This document shows, piece by piece, positions 38,704-49,514 of a stretch of 64,000 nucleotides of DNA. The DNA comes from Whalleya microplaca. Its lineage: Eukaryota; Ascomycota; Sordariomycetes; Xylariales; Xylariaceae. Each line of letters starts with the position of its first letter. Position 1 is the first letter of the stretch. Under the pieces are notes generated by a model. The model did not search any database. It was not told where the DNA came from and saw only the letters and a list, made by a program, of their open reading frames with translations. The translations under genes were made by a program, and so were the position numbers. Location: positions 992,001-1,056,000 of the forward strand of contig MU385715.1 of NCBI GenBank assembly GCA_022497155.1, read 5' to 3'.

Positions 38704-39283
38704 TCAATGTGCAATCTCTTGTTTCTGAAATAGACCCTAGCATAATATATGAGAAATGTGTACTTACAATCAAATCGTTTGACACAGCAGACTTACCTCA
38801 ATCGCTGGCATCCATGGATCTCTCAATTTGCAGAAGAACTCCCCCTTAGGTTCGACTTGGCCTCTCGCGTGATCCTCCAACGTGCCATAGAAGACGTATA
38901 TATTATCCCCAGCATTGGCCTGACAACCGAGTACCTATTAGCGAGCCCATTCAGTTACTAGCAGTATCCGGAATGACACAGCCCAAGACGCAGTTGATAC
39001 TCACACCGTATTCCAACAAGCTCCCTCCACAAGTACTGCAGAACTCTCTATGCAGCACCACCCCGCTTCCGTTATCCGCCTCATGCACCCTTACATGATC
39101 CTGCCCTTGCGTGATCTGGAACGAGGACCTGGGAATCTTAGTCGTGATCCCATAGTTGCATCCGGTGAACTTCTTGCAGTTGAGACAATGACAGATACTG
39201 GTGCGGGCCTCTGAGTCTGGGTCATTGAGCGTGATGGTGTAGCGGATTGCGCCGCAGTAGCAGCCACCAGGGAGAGGCACCAT
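38704..39283 (-). CDS. GFA / CENP-V-fold zinc enzyme
   Basis: Model: join(38704..38736, 38797..38919, 39005..39283), 144 aa, introns 60 and 85 nt, all joins in phase 0. The spliced protein shows the complete glutathione-dependent formaldehyde-activating (GFA, PF04828) cysteine pattern: GGCYCGAIRY near the N-terminus, CHCLNCKKFTG, FCSTCGGSLLEYG joined to ANAGDNIYVFYGTLED, then PKGEFFCKLRDPWMPAIE joined to GLFQKQEIAH. The two zinc sites are built from the paired cysteines. Family members are small cytosolic zinc proteins; many fungal copies have no assigned substrate, and some bind glutathione adducts. The length is normal for the fungal single-domain form. Confidence 0.92.
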
Positions 39284-39949
39284 TTCGGATAGGTAGCAGC
39301 TATATCGTTGAGAGGCTAGTTTTCGATTATGAGAACCTTGAGAGTCAGGTTGGTCGGAATAATCGTGTACTTCATTGTGTTTTGCGCTTCCAATCGGCGG
39401 AAGCTCCGATGCTCAATGATGCTCGTCCGACGTCATGAGCATCTACTCCGCACCGGGCTGCCCCGGCTCGGGCCGTCGTACGATACTTCTCCATACAGTG
39501 TCCGAGATCAATTCGATCTAAAATTAGATAAATGTAAGGATATTCAATACGCAATATTCATCTAGAGTTGCCAATGGCGTTGATTTTATACCATATTCCA
39601 TATCCGATGCTTGAGTACTATCCTTACTCGACGCCTTTCAAGATGATGTGCATGGATAAATTCGTACGAGACCTAGATATAGAATACTGCCCACATTCGT
39701 ATCCGTTATGTCATATTCGCCCTCAATGTGCTTAGGAGCAACACCATCAGTGAAGGTCCAGGCGATCTCGAGAACCACACGCGCTCGAAGCTTCATGGTG
39801 GCCTTCAATCTTCGCGAAATGCATGGGAAACATGACAGAAAAAGAGCATCTTATATGCCTCAACTACCCGGTACGGAGCCCCATAACAATATTCAGAGCT
39901 GTATGTCATTGACAGCATCACTGCCCTACTTCCACACTTCCCTATTCAA
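39284..39949. other. Intergenic, no gene seen
   Basis: This is the upstream region of the GFA-like gene and the 3' flank of the epoxide hydrolase gene. No coding frame is supported. Confidence 0.6.
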
Positions 39950-41465
39950 TCATGATGCAGATAACTCTTGCTTGTTGGTCACCTTCCAGGCTTTCATGAT
40001 GTACTCTTCGACATCAGCAAGCAGCTCATTCGGTTTCTCCATTGCCTACAATTACATCGTCAGTAAAAATCCATTAACATAAATCAATAGAGCTAGATTT
40101 TACAACATACCGGGAAATGACCACCACTCTCATGCTGGTTGTATGACACCAGGTTACAAGACTTGGCCGCCCAGCTCCGCGGGATCGGGACGATCTCGTG
40201 AGCGAACAACGAGTATCCGCAAGGCTTCTCGATATACGGAAATTCGAGCGCTGTCAGCTTCGTGACCTGAATGGAAACACACTTAGTTCTTTTCTTCCAT
40301 GTCTTCGTGGGGATTTGACTGGGTTTGGGGGAGGGGTGGAGGGTGGAAGAATTGGGACGGGGAACGTACCTCACTGGTATCCGGGTTGCGCGCCTGTAGT
40401 TGAGAAGTTAGTTGGTCATTGGTCTACAACCATGGAACAAACGGTGATCTGACTTACTCCGCGATTATGGTACATGGCTCGTGGCATAGTATCTGTCATC
40501 CAATATAATGTCACGCTTTCGAGTATTTTCTCAAGTGGAGGATCTTCGTCTGTCCATTCGAGGATCTTCTCTCCGATCCTATGTCATTGTTAGCGAATCA
40601 ATATCAAGAAGTTGCTATTGTATCTTCCTATATCTCACCAGCTAAGCAGTGCTAATGGACTAGCACTCAGTGCCAGCCCTATCGTGGCCGGCCTTGTGGC
40701 TTGCTCCAAGGCAAACGCATTTCCCGTATCCAAGAATTCAGTAGCTCTTCGCACTGCCTTCCTCTCTAGGTCGTCGCTCGGGGGTTCGTCTAGTTTCCCC
40801 GGAGCCATCATGTTCACGTGTATGCCTTTGCAAGCATCATAGCTTATCGCAAGGAACCTGCTCACGAAACTCCCGAGGTCTCCACCCTGGGCCAGATATC
40901 CAGACTCAAACCCTAAGCCGACCATCAAATTGTTCACCGCTCCGGCAGCTACGTCGACTCCGTAGCCTATCTCGACCGGAGGGCCGGATGAATACGCGTA
41001 GCCGGGGAGCGAGGGGACGATAACATGATACGGCAGGTCCTCTGGAGAGTACCGATGTTTGAGAATGTCTAGGATATCCAGGAACTCGCAGATGGATCCT
41101 GGCCAGCCGTGGAGGAAGGCGATAGGGACAGCGTCGGGCCTCTTGGAGAACAGGGCCAAGAACTGGATCTCGACTGTGTTGCCTTCCGCGTCCTTCACGG
41201 CGGCCTTGAAGTTCGGGAACGAGTTGTTCCGTTCTTCATGCTGGCGCCAGTCGAAAGTATTTAGCCACACCTCCTTGGCATTCTCTAGCCAATCTCTCTG
41301 CATCCCATACCTCCGGCCAACGTGCGTGTTCTCGAACACGGCAGGGGCTATCGGTGAGAGCTCCAGCAGCTTCTCGAAATGCTGCAGCTTCTCCTCGGCA
41401 ACATGGGCCTTGAATGACTTTACGTCGAGTATCACACCTGCTGGGAGCTTTGCGTAATCCGCCAT
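39950..41465 (-). CDS. Epoxide hydrolase (microsomal type, EHN plus alpha/beta hydrolase)
   Basis: Model: join(39950..40045, 40111..40266, 40370..40393, 40458..40578, 40639..41465), 407 aa. All four introns have canonical ends and the joins keep frame. The EHN region (residues about 1-100) carries LNTFDWRQHEERNNSFPNF. The alpha/beta hydrolase part follows: HGWPGS oxyanion motif at 119-124, VPSLPGYAYSS, nucleophile Asp196 in AQGGDLGS, and catalytic His374 in ESGGHFP. The exon of 24 nt (ARNPDTSE) is very small but required to keep the frame and the P...VTKLTALEFPY continuity. The enzyme should hydrolyse epoxides to diols, using an Asp ester intermediate, as in fungal detoxification and secondary metabolism. 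No clear N-terminal membrane anchor is present. The start at 41465 is the first in-frame ATG. Confidence 0.93.
40370..40393 (-). other. 24-nt micro-exon of the epoxide hydrolase gene
   Basis: It is flanked by CTACAG on the upstream side and GTACGT on the downstream side and encodes eight residues, ARNPDTSE. Skipping it would delete eight residues without changing frame, so exon skipping could give a second isoform. Confidence 0.75.
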
Positions 41466-42849
41466 GTTTACCCCTGAGGTCAAGTGTGGATGGAACGAAG
41501 TAGATGAAACAAGCTTGATGGATGAATGTAAATAAAATGATCAATAGACGAAAACAAGTAAAGGCGTCGAATATGTGTATATTCTTATAGTAGAAAATGC
41601 TGACCAGCCTACCTAGCCTCGTTGCTTCAGCTCATGGAACAATCTAGAATATTCCTTGATTGAAGCAACTAGAAACACCCATCGTAGGTCGTTGCCTAAA
41701 TGATCGTCAGACTGTCAGCCCTAATGACGTTGTCGTGTCAATTGAGCTAGCGACGGCCTACCTGCATGCACCTGAGTCATTAAAGTGTTCGATTGCTCTC
41801 TTCGCTTTGTTTTACCTAGGAAAAATTGAACGACGCGAAGCGGACTTCTTTTCCACTCAAGAGATGTAGATAAGTCCTAGTCCCATAGGTAAAGTAGCAC
41901 AAACCCATATTGACGGCCATCAAATCGCATTGAATGTCGTTGGCGGTGACTTTATCGTGGCTGTTTAGTCCTTAAATCGCCAGACAGTGGAAGGCATGCT
42001 ACTATTATAAGTCCGTATAAGAATTGGCCTTATGAAGTTGGAGATATCTTCTCATCCGGCAGCTTCATCATTCGATTGCTTTTCACCCATAAGATACAAG
42101 ACTTCTCCTACTCCTACCAGGGGAGAAGAAGACCATCATCACTATTTAAATCAACAATCCATTCCTATATATTCAGCTACCAGTACTCTATAAAGTAATA
42201 GTGGTCTGTCTCATTGCCTACTGTCTTATTATCTTAGTACCAGCATTCCTAATGGAATATGCCCGTCTCTCCCACCACTGATTGGCGACGACTTGGTAAG
42301 CATTTTCTAACGCGACACTGCGTTCATGGAGGGGGGCCCATCTAACAAAGATGATACTATTAACGAACGTCAAGCCACTCGAGCTCTTCGCTGCGGCGGA
42401 GAAGCCCTATTACCTGCACGGCCAACTAGTCTGCAAGTGTCGTACTTCGCAACGAAGCATCTTCATTATCACCCCAATTGACCTAGTCGGAGGTCGAAGG
42501 GCCTAGTTACGCGGTAATATATGTCCCAAAAACATATTTGGCGGCGGAGATTCTCCGCAGGACCAACCTGTTAATGGTAGGTGGTATGGCATCTCATAGT
42601 CTGGTCGGCGACTGCAAAGAACTGAGTGACGATCGGAATGTATCATCGGGGTTCAAATGCGTCGTCGGCTCGATCGGCACACTTGATCAACCGGTAAGCC
42701 TAGACTCTGTGCAGTAGATGAAGAGTCTCGGGTCATAGCATTTGTTACGGGTTTATAAGTCGACGTGTCGTAAAAATAGGTTGACTGTCAGTATACAGGA
42801 CCTCTAGGTGCCTCAGTAGTTTACGGACTGATGAAACCCTCCGAGGATT
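41466..42849. other. Intergenic, no gene seen
   Basis: The first part is the promoter region of the epoxide hydrolase gene. The remainder is AT-rich with closed frames and no repeat family recognised. Confidence 0.55.
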
Positions 42850-44391
42850 TCACACAGCCTGTGGTGAGGCTGGCTGGCCGTTCTTCAAGCAGTCTTGGCA
42901 TGTGTTGCCAACAAAATGTTCTTTTGCCCCTTTGTCTTTTTTCTTTCCACATTCTCTACAATGAACATGGCAATTATAGCGATCGCATTGCTTAACAGAA
43001 CATTCCACCTTCCAACGACAGTCCTGGCCGAGATGTTGCTGTCCGCAAGGGCACTTCTTCAAGGCGCATTTCCTGCCCGAGTGACCTTTGATGCCGCACA
43101 TGCAGCAACGGTGAGAACACATCATTGCGTTCTTGTGCCGAAAATTACCAGGCGGATGGGGTGCGCCACATTTCCTACTACAATGAACGAAGCATTCTGA
43201 GGCTGTGTGGTGTTGTGGAAACGGTCGGCATTTGCATCTATTGGCCGCCTTTACAGTGCAGGAACTCGCCTTATGAAAGGGCGAACTGCAATATCCGCAG
43301 GTTTCAGGACATTTCCTTGTATGATGGCTATACTGAGCGCAGTTGGCACATGGATGCTTGAATTGTGCTGATGGTTTGTCTATTCCAGGACCTTCGAAAA
43401 TCCATTTTGGTTTGTCAGTGAACATAGCTCGAATATGCGTTCGACTCAAACTCCTCCGGCGCGACATCTTGTCTAATTCAGACAAAGGGCGACGAGGGAA
43501 GAAGAGGACATAGTATTGCTCTTCATATTCTGGGTACACTCCGCTTTGCATAATGGTTGTACTCCATGTCCCGGGCGGCGGTGTACTGAGAGATCGGCGT
43601 GGTCTACCACGATGTAGTCCTTGAATGTTGCTGAAAGGAATCTGTGCTGTTGGTTCCTTTCCTTGCGATTTGCATTTGTGAACAGCCTTAGGGAGGTGGA
43701 TCCACAATTGATAACTAGCAATGAAACACGGGTCGATTGAGAACTGCATACTTGATGGCCTATCGAGCGGTAACCAATGACCACCAGAGAACAAAAAGTT
43801 GTGGTAATGGGTTGCGGCGGGTGGCTGAAGCACCTTTAAATGCTCTTTCATGTCTCGCTTCCATTCCGACGCTGATTTCGGCTTTGGCCTTAGCGAACGG
43901 CGACGGAAATCCTTGAGCCAGATTCGCATATGAGGATTAACTTCAAGAAAATACCGTTGAATAAGCCCTAGAATCATCGTCTCAAGAACAGGCCACTGGT
44001 TAATACGTTCATCAGAGCTGTACAGGTTCATGGTTTTCCAGGCCATATATTGTGAAGAAGTTATCCCTGAGCAGAGGAATAAAAGGGTTTTCTGTTGAGT
44101 TTTTCCTGAGTGAAGTAACTGGAGTGCCTTCTGTTGAGTGACGGTTGAGCCAGTTTTAAGTAACTTTGACATGACCTGTATGTCGAGCCCTAATTCGCGA
44201 TTCTGAGCCTTGAAAGGACCAAAAAGAGAATTTCCTTCGGTTACGTTCAAGTAGACTCTTGGTTTCACTCTCCGCGGAAACATGTAGTCCTCCATCATTC
44301 TATTGATCATGACATCGCGGCCACTAAGGGGTCGGTGTTCGTACCGACTAAAATCCAGGTCGATGCCATTGAGGGGATAATGTGGAGTCAT
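42850..44391 (-). CDS. Cysteine-rich protein with zinc-knuckle array
   Basis: A single exon of 513 aa starts at ATG 44391; the in-frame extension above it begins without ATG. The N-terminal 330 residues match nothing I recognise and are basic, with an RPRRSLS patch. The C-terminal 165 residues hold an array of Cys/His motifs. Three have exact retroviral-type C-x2-C-x4-H-x4-C spacing: CANCAQYSHHTRKC, CGYCSSPFHKASSC and CCMCGIKGHSGRKC. Others are variants, for example CPCGQQHLGQDC. Such knuckles bind single-stranded nucleic acid in Gag and CNBP proteins, so nucleic-acid binding is the natural inference. No reverse transcriptase, integrase or protease lies nearby, so it may be a stand-alone lineage-specific gene or a domesticated Gag-like protein. 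The frame is intact despite its gene-poor surroundings. Confidence 0.72.
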   Translation of the reverse strand: MTPHYPLNGIDLDFSRYEHRPLSGRDVMINRMMEDYMFPRRVKPRVYLNVTEGNSLFGPFKAQNRELGLDIQVMSKLLKTGSTVTQQKALQLLHSGKTQQKTLLFLCSGITSSQYMAWKTMNLYSSDERINQWPVLETMILGLIQRYFLEVNPHMRIWLKDFRRRSLRPKPKSASEWKRDMKEHLKVLQPPAATHYHNFLFSGGHWLPLDRPSSMQFSIDPCFIASYQLWIHLPKAVHKCKSQGKEPTAQIPFSNIQGLHRGRPRRSLSTPPPGTWSTTIMQSGVYPEYEEQYYVLFFPRRPLSELDKMSRRRSLSRTHIRAMFTDKPKWIFEGPGIDKPSAQFKHPCANCAQYSHHTRKCPETCGYCSSPFHKASSCTVKAANRCKCRPFPQHHTASECFVHCSRKCGAPHPPGNFRHKNAMMCSHRCCMCGIKGHSGRKCALKKCPCGQQHLGQDCRWKVECSVKQCDRYNCHVHCRECGKKKDKGAKEHFVGNTCQDCLKNGQPASPQAV

Positions 44392-44915
44392 ACTCAAGGT
44401 GAGATAGCTTCCGAAGATACTCTTGAATAAATTCGACAATGGTCATCGAATAAACAGTAAGTGAGGTTTGATGATATGGCTGTACCCCGTCGAGACCACG
44501 ATGGGTCACCTAAGTAATAGTTGGATTATGGAGAAGCACAATCCGATTTTCACCCTCAGCAAATGTGCCTTGTTGGATACTAATTCCCGGTGACATGAAT
44601 TATTTGAATGAAATGATTGATGTTTGCTTGTAAAAGGTTCAGGTTTAGGTTTGATTCAGTCCGTGTAATGAGCCTGCCTGGATCTTGGGTGTGATTATGG
44701 CAGCTGTCGTCTTAGGGACCAGCTGCCTTGCGGTATGAGTTGTGGCTACGGCAAGCTGATGAATGTGGCTGAAGTGGAAATCTACATCTCTGAGGGCACT
44801 TCACGTGATCTGATGACTACTTCTGAAACTTCTCACAATTAGCGAGACCTCCACTTATTAGAATACAACTCCAATTCCGGCTCCAATCGCTTTTCTTGAA
44901 CCACGGCTACATACC
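44392..44915. other. Short intergenic spacer
   Basis: No coding potential is seen. It separates the zinc-knuckle gene from the broken PigL_N-type fragment on the same strand. Confidence 0.5.
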
Positions 44916-45182
44916 TTATTTGAAGAGATGAACACGTCCTATACACTCGGATACTGAACTCATCTGCCTCATAAGTCTTCTCCTGATAACACGTTCGCCC
45001 TGGTCGAGAACACGTCTAAACTCTCTTAATATCTCGGATAGATCGGCAGCACCACGAGCAATCTCATAAATCTTTTCTGGGGCATTTCGTGTTGAAGAGG
45101 CTATGCGGGAAATCGCTCGAGACAGCGACACTTTGACCCGGGAGATTCCAGCGCCTCCTACAATTATCGAGAACGAATCCAT
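44916..45182 (-). pseudogene. Truncated PigL_N/Helo-like N-terminal fragment
   Basis: An 88-residue frame starts at ATG 45182. It reads MDSFSIIVGGAGISRVKVSLSR, then STRNAPEKIYEIARGAADLSEILREFRRVL. The pattern MDSxSxxxGxAG...DAPxxI...E...L..VL is that of the fungal PigL_N domain, usually the N-terminus of NLR/STAND or ankyrin proteins. The frame ends at a TAA immediately before a good-looking donor (AAG|GTATGT). No downstream domain follows on this strand before the zinc-knuckle gene. This looks like a remnant whose splice donor survives just beyond a stop; a tiny real gene is the alternative. Confidence 0.42.
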
Positions 45183-46705
45183 ATTTGACCCTGTGTCGGT
45201 GTATTTGAGCCCACATAGAGGCGAAATAATTGATTTCATTAGGAATTGTAGCTGCCGTGAAGTTCATGATATACTTATTCCCTCTACCGGAGCTTTCTCA
45301 GCCACACTGTTGGTTCTTCGCCGAAATGTAGGCTTCCTTGAGGAAAGTGCCTTACAGACCCCATAAGGCTAAATATGACTGGTCGTACATACTACAAAAT
45401 GTAGATACTACCTTGCTGCCTCCTTGTACAGTTTATATTCTACCAACAATCGGTCATGTTGGGTGGCAGTGCTTCCAAAATCCTCAGCTTGAGATGAGGG
45501 GTGAGCATATCTGCCTCACTCATATCGCGCCATGAGATTCATGTACGTACTTCAGAGCTGCTGTAGTAGGCCACAGCGTTGACTGTTTCTCTTGTCATGT
45601 TACATAGAGATATGCACACTCAAAAACTCGACTGCATCATCTTATCCAACGCGAATAGCTGTTGTTCCACCTGGCTCCCCTGTCTCGGTGTCCCCAGTTT
45701 CTCATGAATGTTGTGCCCAAGTCACCTAACCAAGGTATAAGATAAGTGATAAGAGTTCTTATGTTTTGTATCTTACTGTATCATGGAAGAAGGCTTAGAA
45801 CTTTGAAGCAATCATGTGATTTCTGATCTCGGCGATGAATCTCGTGTCTAGTACTTAGGTTTCTATCCCCTCTCTGACTTACATTCTGGTCCGCATCCTC
45901 CCCCATCAATTAAGTTCCTGGGCAGACTATATCCCATACAGTCGGCTCGTACCGAGTAACCGTGCAACTCTATTTAAACATATGCACATGCTAACATATT
46001 CGATACTGTATTCTACTACTGCTGGGGGGTGGATGTAGTTAGGCCTAGTCACGTGCTGCGGAGGTGAGCCTTTAGGCTCACGCCGACGCCTTAGATTAGC
46101 TCAGACTTAGAGGAACACACACCCTTACAGCCCACGAACGTTTTCTACTACTACTTGAATAGAAGTAACTTTTTTCTTGTATAATGAGATTAGGTTCAAG
46201 AGCTACATTCAATCTGTTGGTAAGGATGCGGAGATTATTTACGGGGTTAGTTTTGCGGCTTTAGGTTGGAGGTTAGGGTTCCGGGTTAAGGTTACTTGGA
46301 GTTCGTATCGAAACACGTCTTTGATTCAAGTCGCGATGAAGCCCTGGTAAACTGATAATGGCGACGGTGACGGAATAATGAGTCGATGGTAAGAAAAATG
46401 GGCAATGGAAAGGAAATTATGCAGTCTGATACCTGTTTGGATAGATTTTACACCAGGTAACAGGGCCTAATCAGCAAGTATGCCGGCCAAAATCATTCCT
46501 CCTATTACGACATCTTCGACAGGGCAAATACTATCCACCAGCGCATGGGAACCAAGCACCCACCGCGTCTCTTGATCACTAGGGAGCCATATATATATGT
46601 GTGCGGGTTGTCCTTTGGACACCCATCTTACAGCAGTCAGGGCCTGTTGTTTCTGCCACTGGCGTATTGTTAGCCGTGCCAAAGTTCCCAAACATTATAT
46701 CCACC
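45183..46705. other. Intergenic, no gene resolved
   Basis: Nothing convincing is coded here. The last 80 nt before the GMC gene, read in another frame, give SQGLLFLPLAYC followed by a stop. This may be a decayed end of a cytochrome domain (see findings). Confidence 0.5.
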
Positions 46706-48837
46706 ATGGGCCGTACTAACTTTCTTGTAAGACTGCTTCTCGTAGCTAGCTACAATGAGCCATTCTCCCGTATGGCTGCGCTGGCGGACACAGCCGGAGG
46801 CACGCGTAGTTACGACTGGCCCACACGAACGACATCCATATCTATACCAACAACAACGACCTTCACATCAACGATAACGACTTCAACATCGGTGACAACA
46901 TCAACTACAACCACTACTGACACTTCTTTTACTACAACAGACACGTCCACTACAGACACATCTACTACAGATACGTCTACTACAGACACTACTACCGACA
47001 CTTCTACTGATACTTCTACAACTACCACTGACACCACAACTACTACTGACACTTCAACCTCCACCGATACTTCAACTTCCACTACCACCACCACTGAAGT
47101 ACCAATCCCCAGTGTTGCTTATGACTACATCGTAGTCGGTGCCGGCGCCGGAGGTATCCCTCTAGCAGACAAGCTGAGCGAAGCCGGCAAAAGCGTGCTG
47201 CTCATCGAAAAGGGGCCACCATCATCCGGAAGATGGGGAGGCACGTTCGGGCCCGACTGGCTCACCGACCCCAACCTGACCTGGATCGATGTTCCGGGCC
47301 TGTGCAACCACATCTGGAAGGACTCCACGGGCATCGCCTGCACCGACACGGATCAGTTGGCCGGCTGTGTGCTCGGTGGCGGCACGGCCATCAATGCTGG
47401 TCTCTGGTGGAAGGTAGGTCGGCCCCCCTGTCCCCTGAGATGAAGTTGTAATTTGGAAGTTTCATTTTGAGAGGAAAATGCTAACGTGGTGCTTGTTAGC
47501 CGTACACCTTGGATTGGGACTACAACTTCCCTGACGGGTGGAAATCCACGGATATGGACGAGGCAACTGATAGTGTGTTCTCTCGGATCCCTGGCACCGA
47601 CACGCCGTCCATGGACGGCGAGCGGTACCTCCAGCAGGGCTTTGATGTCGTCGCCAGTGGGTTGGATGCTGGCGGATGGTCTCAAATTACTGCGAACGAT
47701 GAGCCCGATCGTAAGAACCATACCTTCACTCATAGCCCATTTATGTACTCTCATGGCGAACGAGGTGGCCCCATGGCTACTTATTTAGTGTCTGCTAGTG
47801 AGAGGGACAATTTCGAGTTGTGGATGAACACCTCAGTCAAGAGAGTTATAAGAGACGGCGGTCACATCACCGGTGTCGAGGTCGAGGCCTACATGGATGG
47901 AGGCCACGCCGGCATCGTCAACGTTACCTTGGATACTGGCCGAGTGGTCTTGTCTGCCGGTGCATTCGGGTCGCCTAAGATCTTGCTGAGGAGCGGCATC
48001 GGACCTGAGGACCAATTGGCTGTGGTCCAGTCATCAACGGACGGCCCGACGATGATCTCCAGCGACTCGTGGATCTACTTGCCTGTGGGTTACAATTTGG
48101 ACGACCACGCCAATACCGACACGGTCATCACGCATCCTGATATCGTTTTCTACGACTTCTATCAGGCCTACGACGACCCGAATGACAACGACAAGGAGCT
48201 GTATCTCGACGCCCGATCAGGGATTCTTACCCAAGCAGCACCCAATATCGGCCCCATATTCTTCGACGAGATCACCGGCGCGGACGGTATTGTCCGACAG
48301 CTCCAATGGACGGCCAGAGTCGGAGGCAGCCACGGCATTCCCAGCCAGAACGCCATGACCATGAGCCAATACCTCGGGCGCGGGAGCAATTCTCGAGGCC
48401 GCATGACCATCACCCAGAACTTGGACACGGTAGTCTCCACGGTCCCCTACCTGCACGAGGAGGCGGACGTGCAGGCCGTCATCCAGGGCATCAAGAACCT
48501 GCAGTCGGCCCTGGCGAACGTCGAGGGTCTCACGTTCCAGCTTCCGCCGTCCAACACGACGGTCGAGGACTACGTCAACGACATGGTCGTCTCGACCGCC
48601 GCCCGCCGTGCAAACCATTGGATCGGAACGAACAAGATGGGTATCGATGATGGAAGGGCCGACGGCGGTTCGGCGGTGGTGGACCTCGATACCAGGGTTT
48701 ACGGCACCGACAACCTGTTTGTGGTGGACGCCAGTATTTTCCCTGGCCAGGTTAGCGCCAACCCGTCGGCATACATTGTTATTGTCGCCGAACACGCGGC
48801 TGCGAAGATGCTTGCCCTAGATGTTCCCTCGCAGTGA
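46706..48837 (+). CDS. Secreted cellobiose-dehydrogenase-like GMC flavoprotein with Thr-rich linker
   Basis: Model: join(46706..47413, 47500..48837), 681 aa, with one 86-nt intron (GTAGGT, GCTAAC, GTTAG) joining AINAGLWWK to PYTLDWDYNFPDGW. The start ATG has a good context (CCACCATGG). A short hydrophobic N-terminus (FLVRLLLVAS) may be a weak signal peptide. Residues about 40-130 are almost pure Thr/Ser/Asp repeats (TTTDTS), a typical O-glycosylated linker. The GMC flavin domain starts with VVGAGAGG at 145, followed by GGGTAINAG, and ends with NHWIGTNKMG (His609) and SANPSAYIV (Asn657), the catalytic His/Asn pair. The WWKP..WDYNFP signature is typical of cellobiose dehydrogenase (AA3_1). In complete CDHs a haem b cytochrome domain precedes the linker; it is absent here. 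Oxidation of cello-oligosaccharides or related sugars is likely, but the electron acceptor is open. Confidence 0.9.
46835..47100 (+). repeat. Coding minisatellite for Thr/Ser/Asp linker
   Basis: ACWACWGACAC-like units repeat imperfectly through this part of exon 1 and encode TTDTS/STTTD peptides. Length variation between strains would change only the linker length. Confidence 0.8.
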
Positions 48838-49514
48838 GCTCGACAGGTGCCATGTTGTGGGTCGCGGTAGGTTTCAATGTGCGGCGCCAGACTTGCGAGC
48901 TCCAGAGTGATTTTTCGTCCAACGTCGGCATGCTTGCCACTAATGATTTACTGTTACTTGATTGGATAGTAGGGCCATTATTGATTTACATCAATCATTG
49001 CTTGTTCTTTATAATAGACTTAATATGTTCCACAATATGGGTTCTTGACACATGTGTTATATGAGTCAACTCTCATGTGAAGCCATCTACCTAGGTTAGA
49101 TTAAAATACTCAGTAAAACCACTTACGAGACCGTGTGAATCTTGCTAGAGCTTATCTTGTATCAAATAAGATTGGCTTTCTGTCAAACTTTTAACTAGAG
49201 GCATCTAAGTTTAGCCTCAACTTTGCTGAAGCTGTATTTATACCACGAATGGACGTTTCATGGACAGGCTCATTTGGCAGCAATCAACAAGACGCTGGAT
49301 GATTAATATCATTGGACGCGAGTCCAAGATATCAAGTCAACAGTGAAGGACACCATCTAGTAAGAATATAGTGAACGTGCCATAAAACGCGTCTTTCCGT
49401 GCCCTCTATTGATGCCTGTGTGAACCAGCCCAGTCCCCGGTCTATGTTGTATATTCTATCTAGTAGTGACCTATCAACAGTGCTTACCTCAACGAAACAA
49501 AAGAGAAGCCAAGC
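48838..49514. other. Intergenic between convergent genes
   Basis: This is the 3' flank of the GMC gene and the 3' flank of the Mpv17 gene. It is AT-rich and shows no coding frame. Confidence 0.6.

Noticed and set aside
46200..46300. TTAGGG-like words suggesting a telomeric repeat
   Set aside because: Only one exact TTAGGG is present; the other copies are imperfect, so there is no telomeric array.
46810..47094. Minus-strand frame made of Val/Glu/Asp repeats
   Set aside because: It is the complement of the Thr/Ser/Asp linker repeat of the GMC gene.
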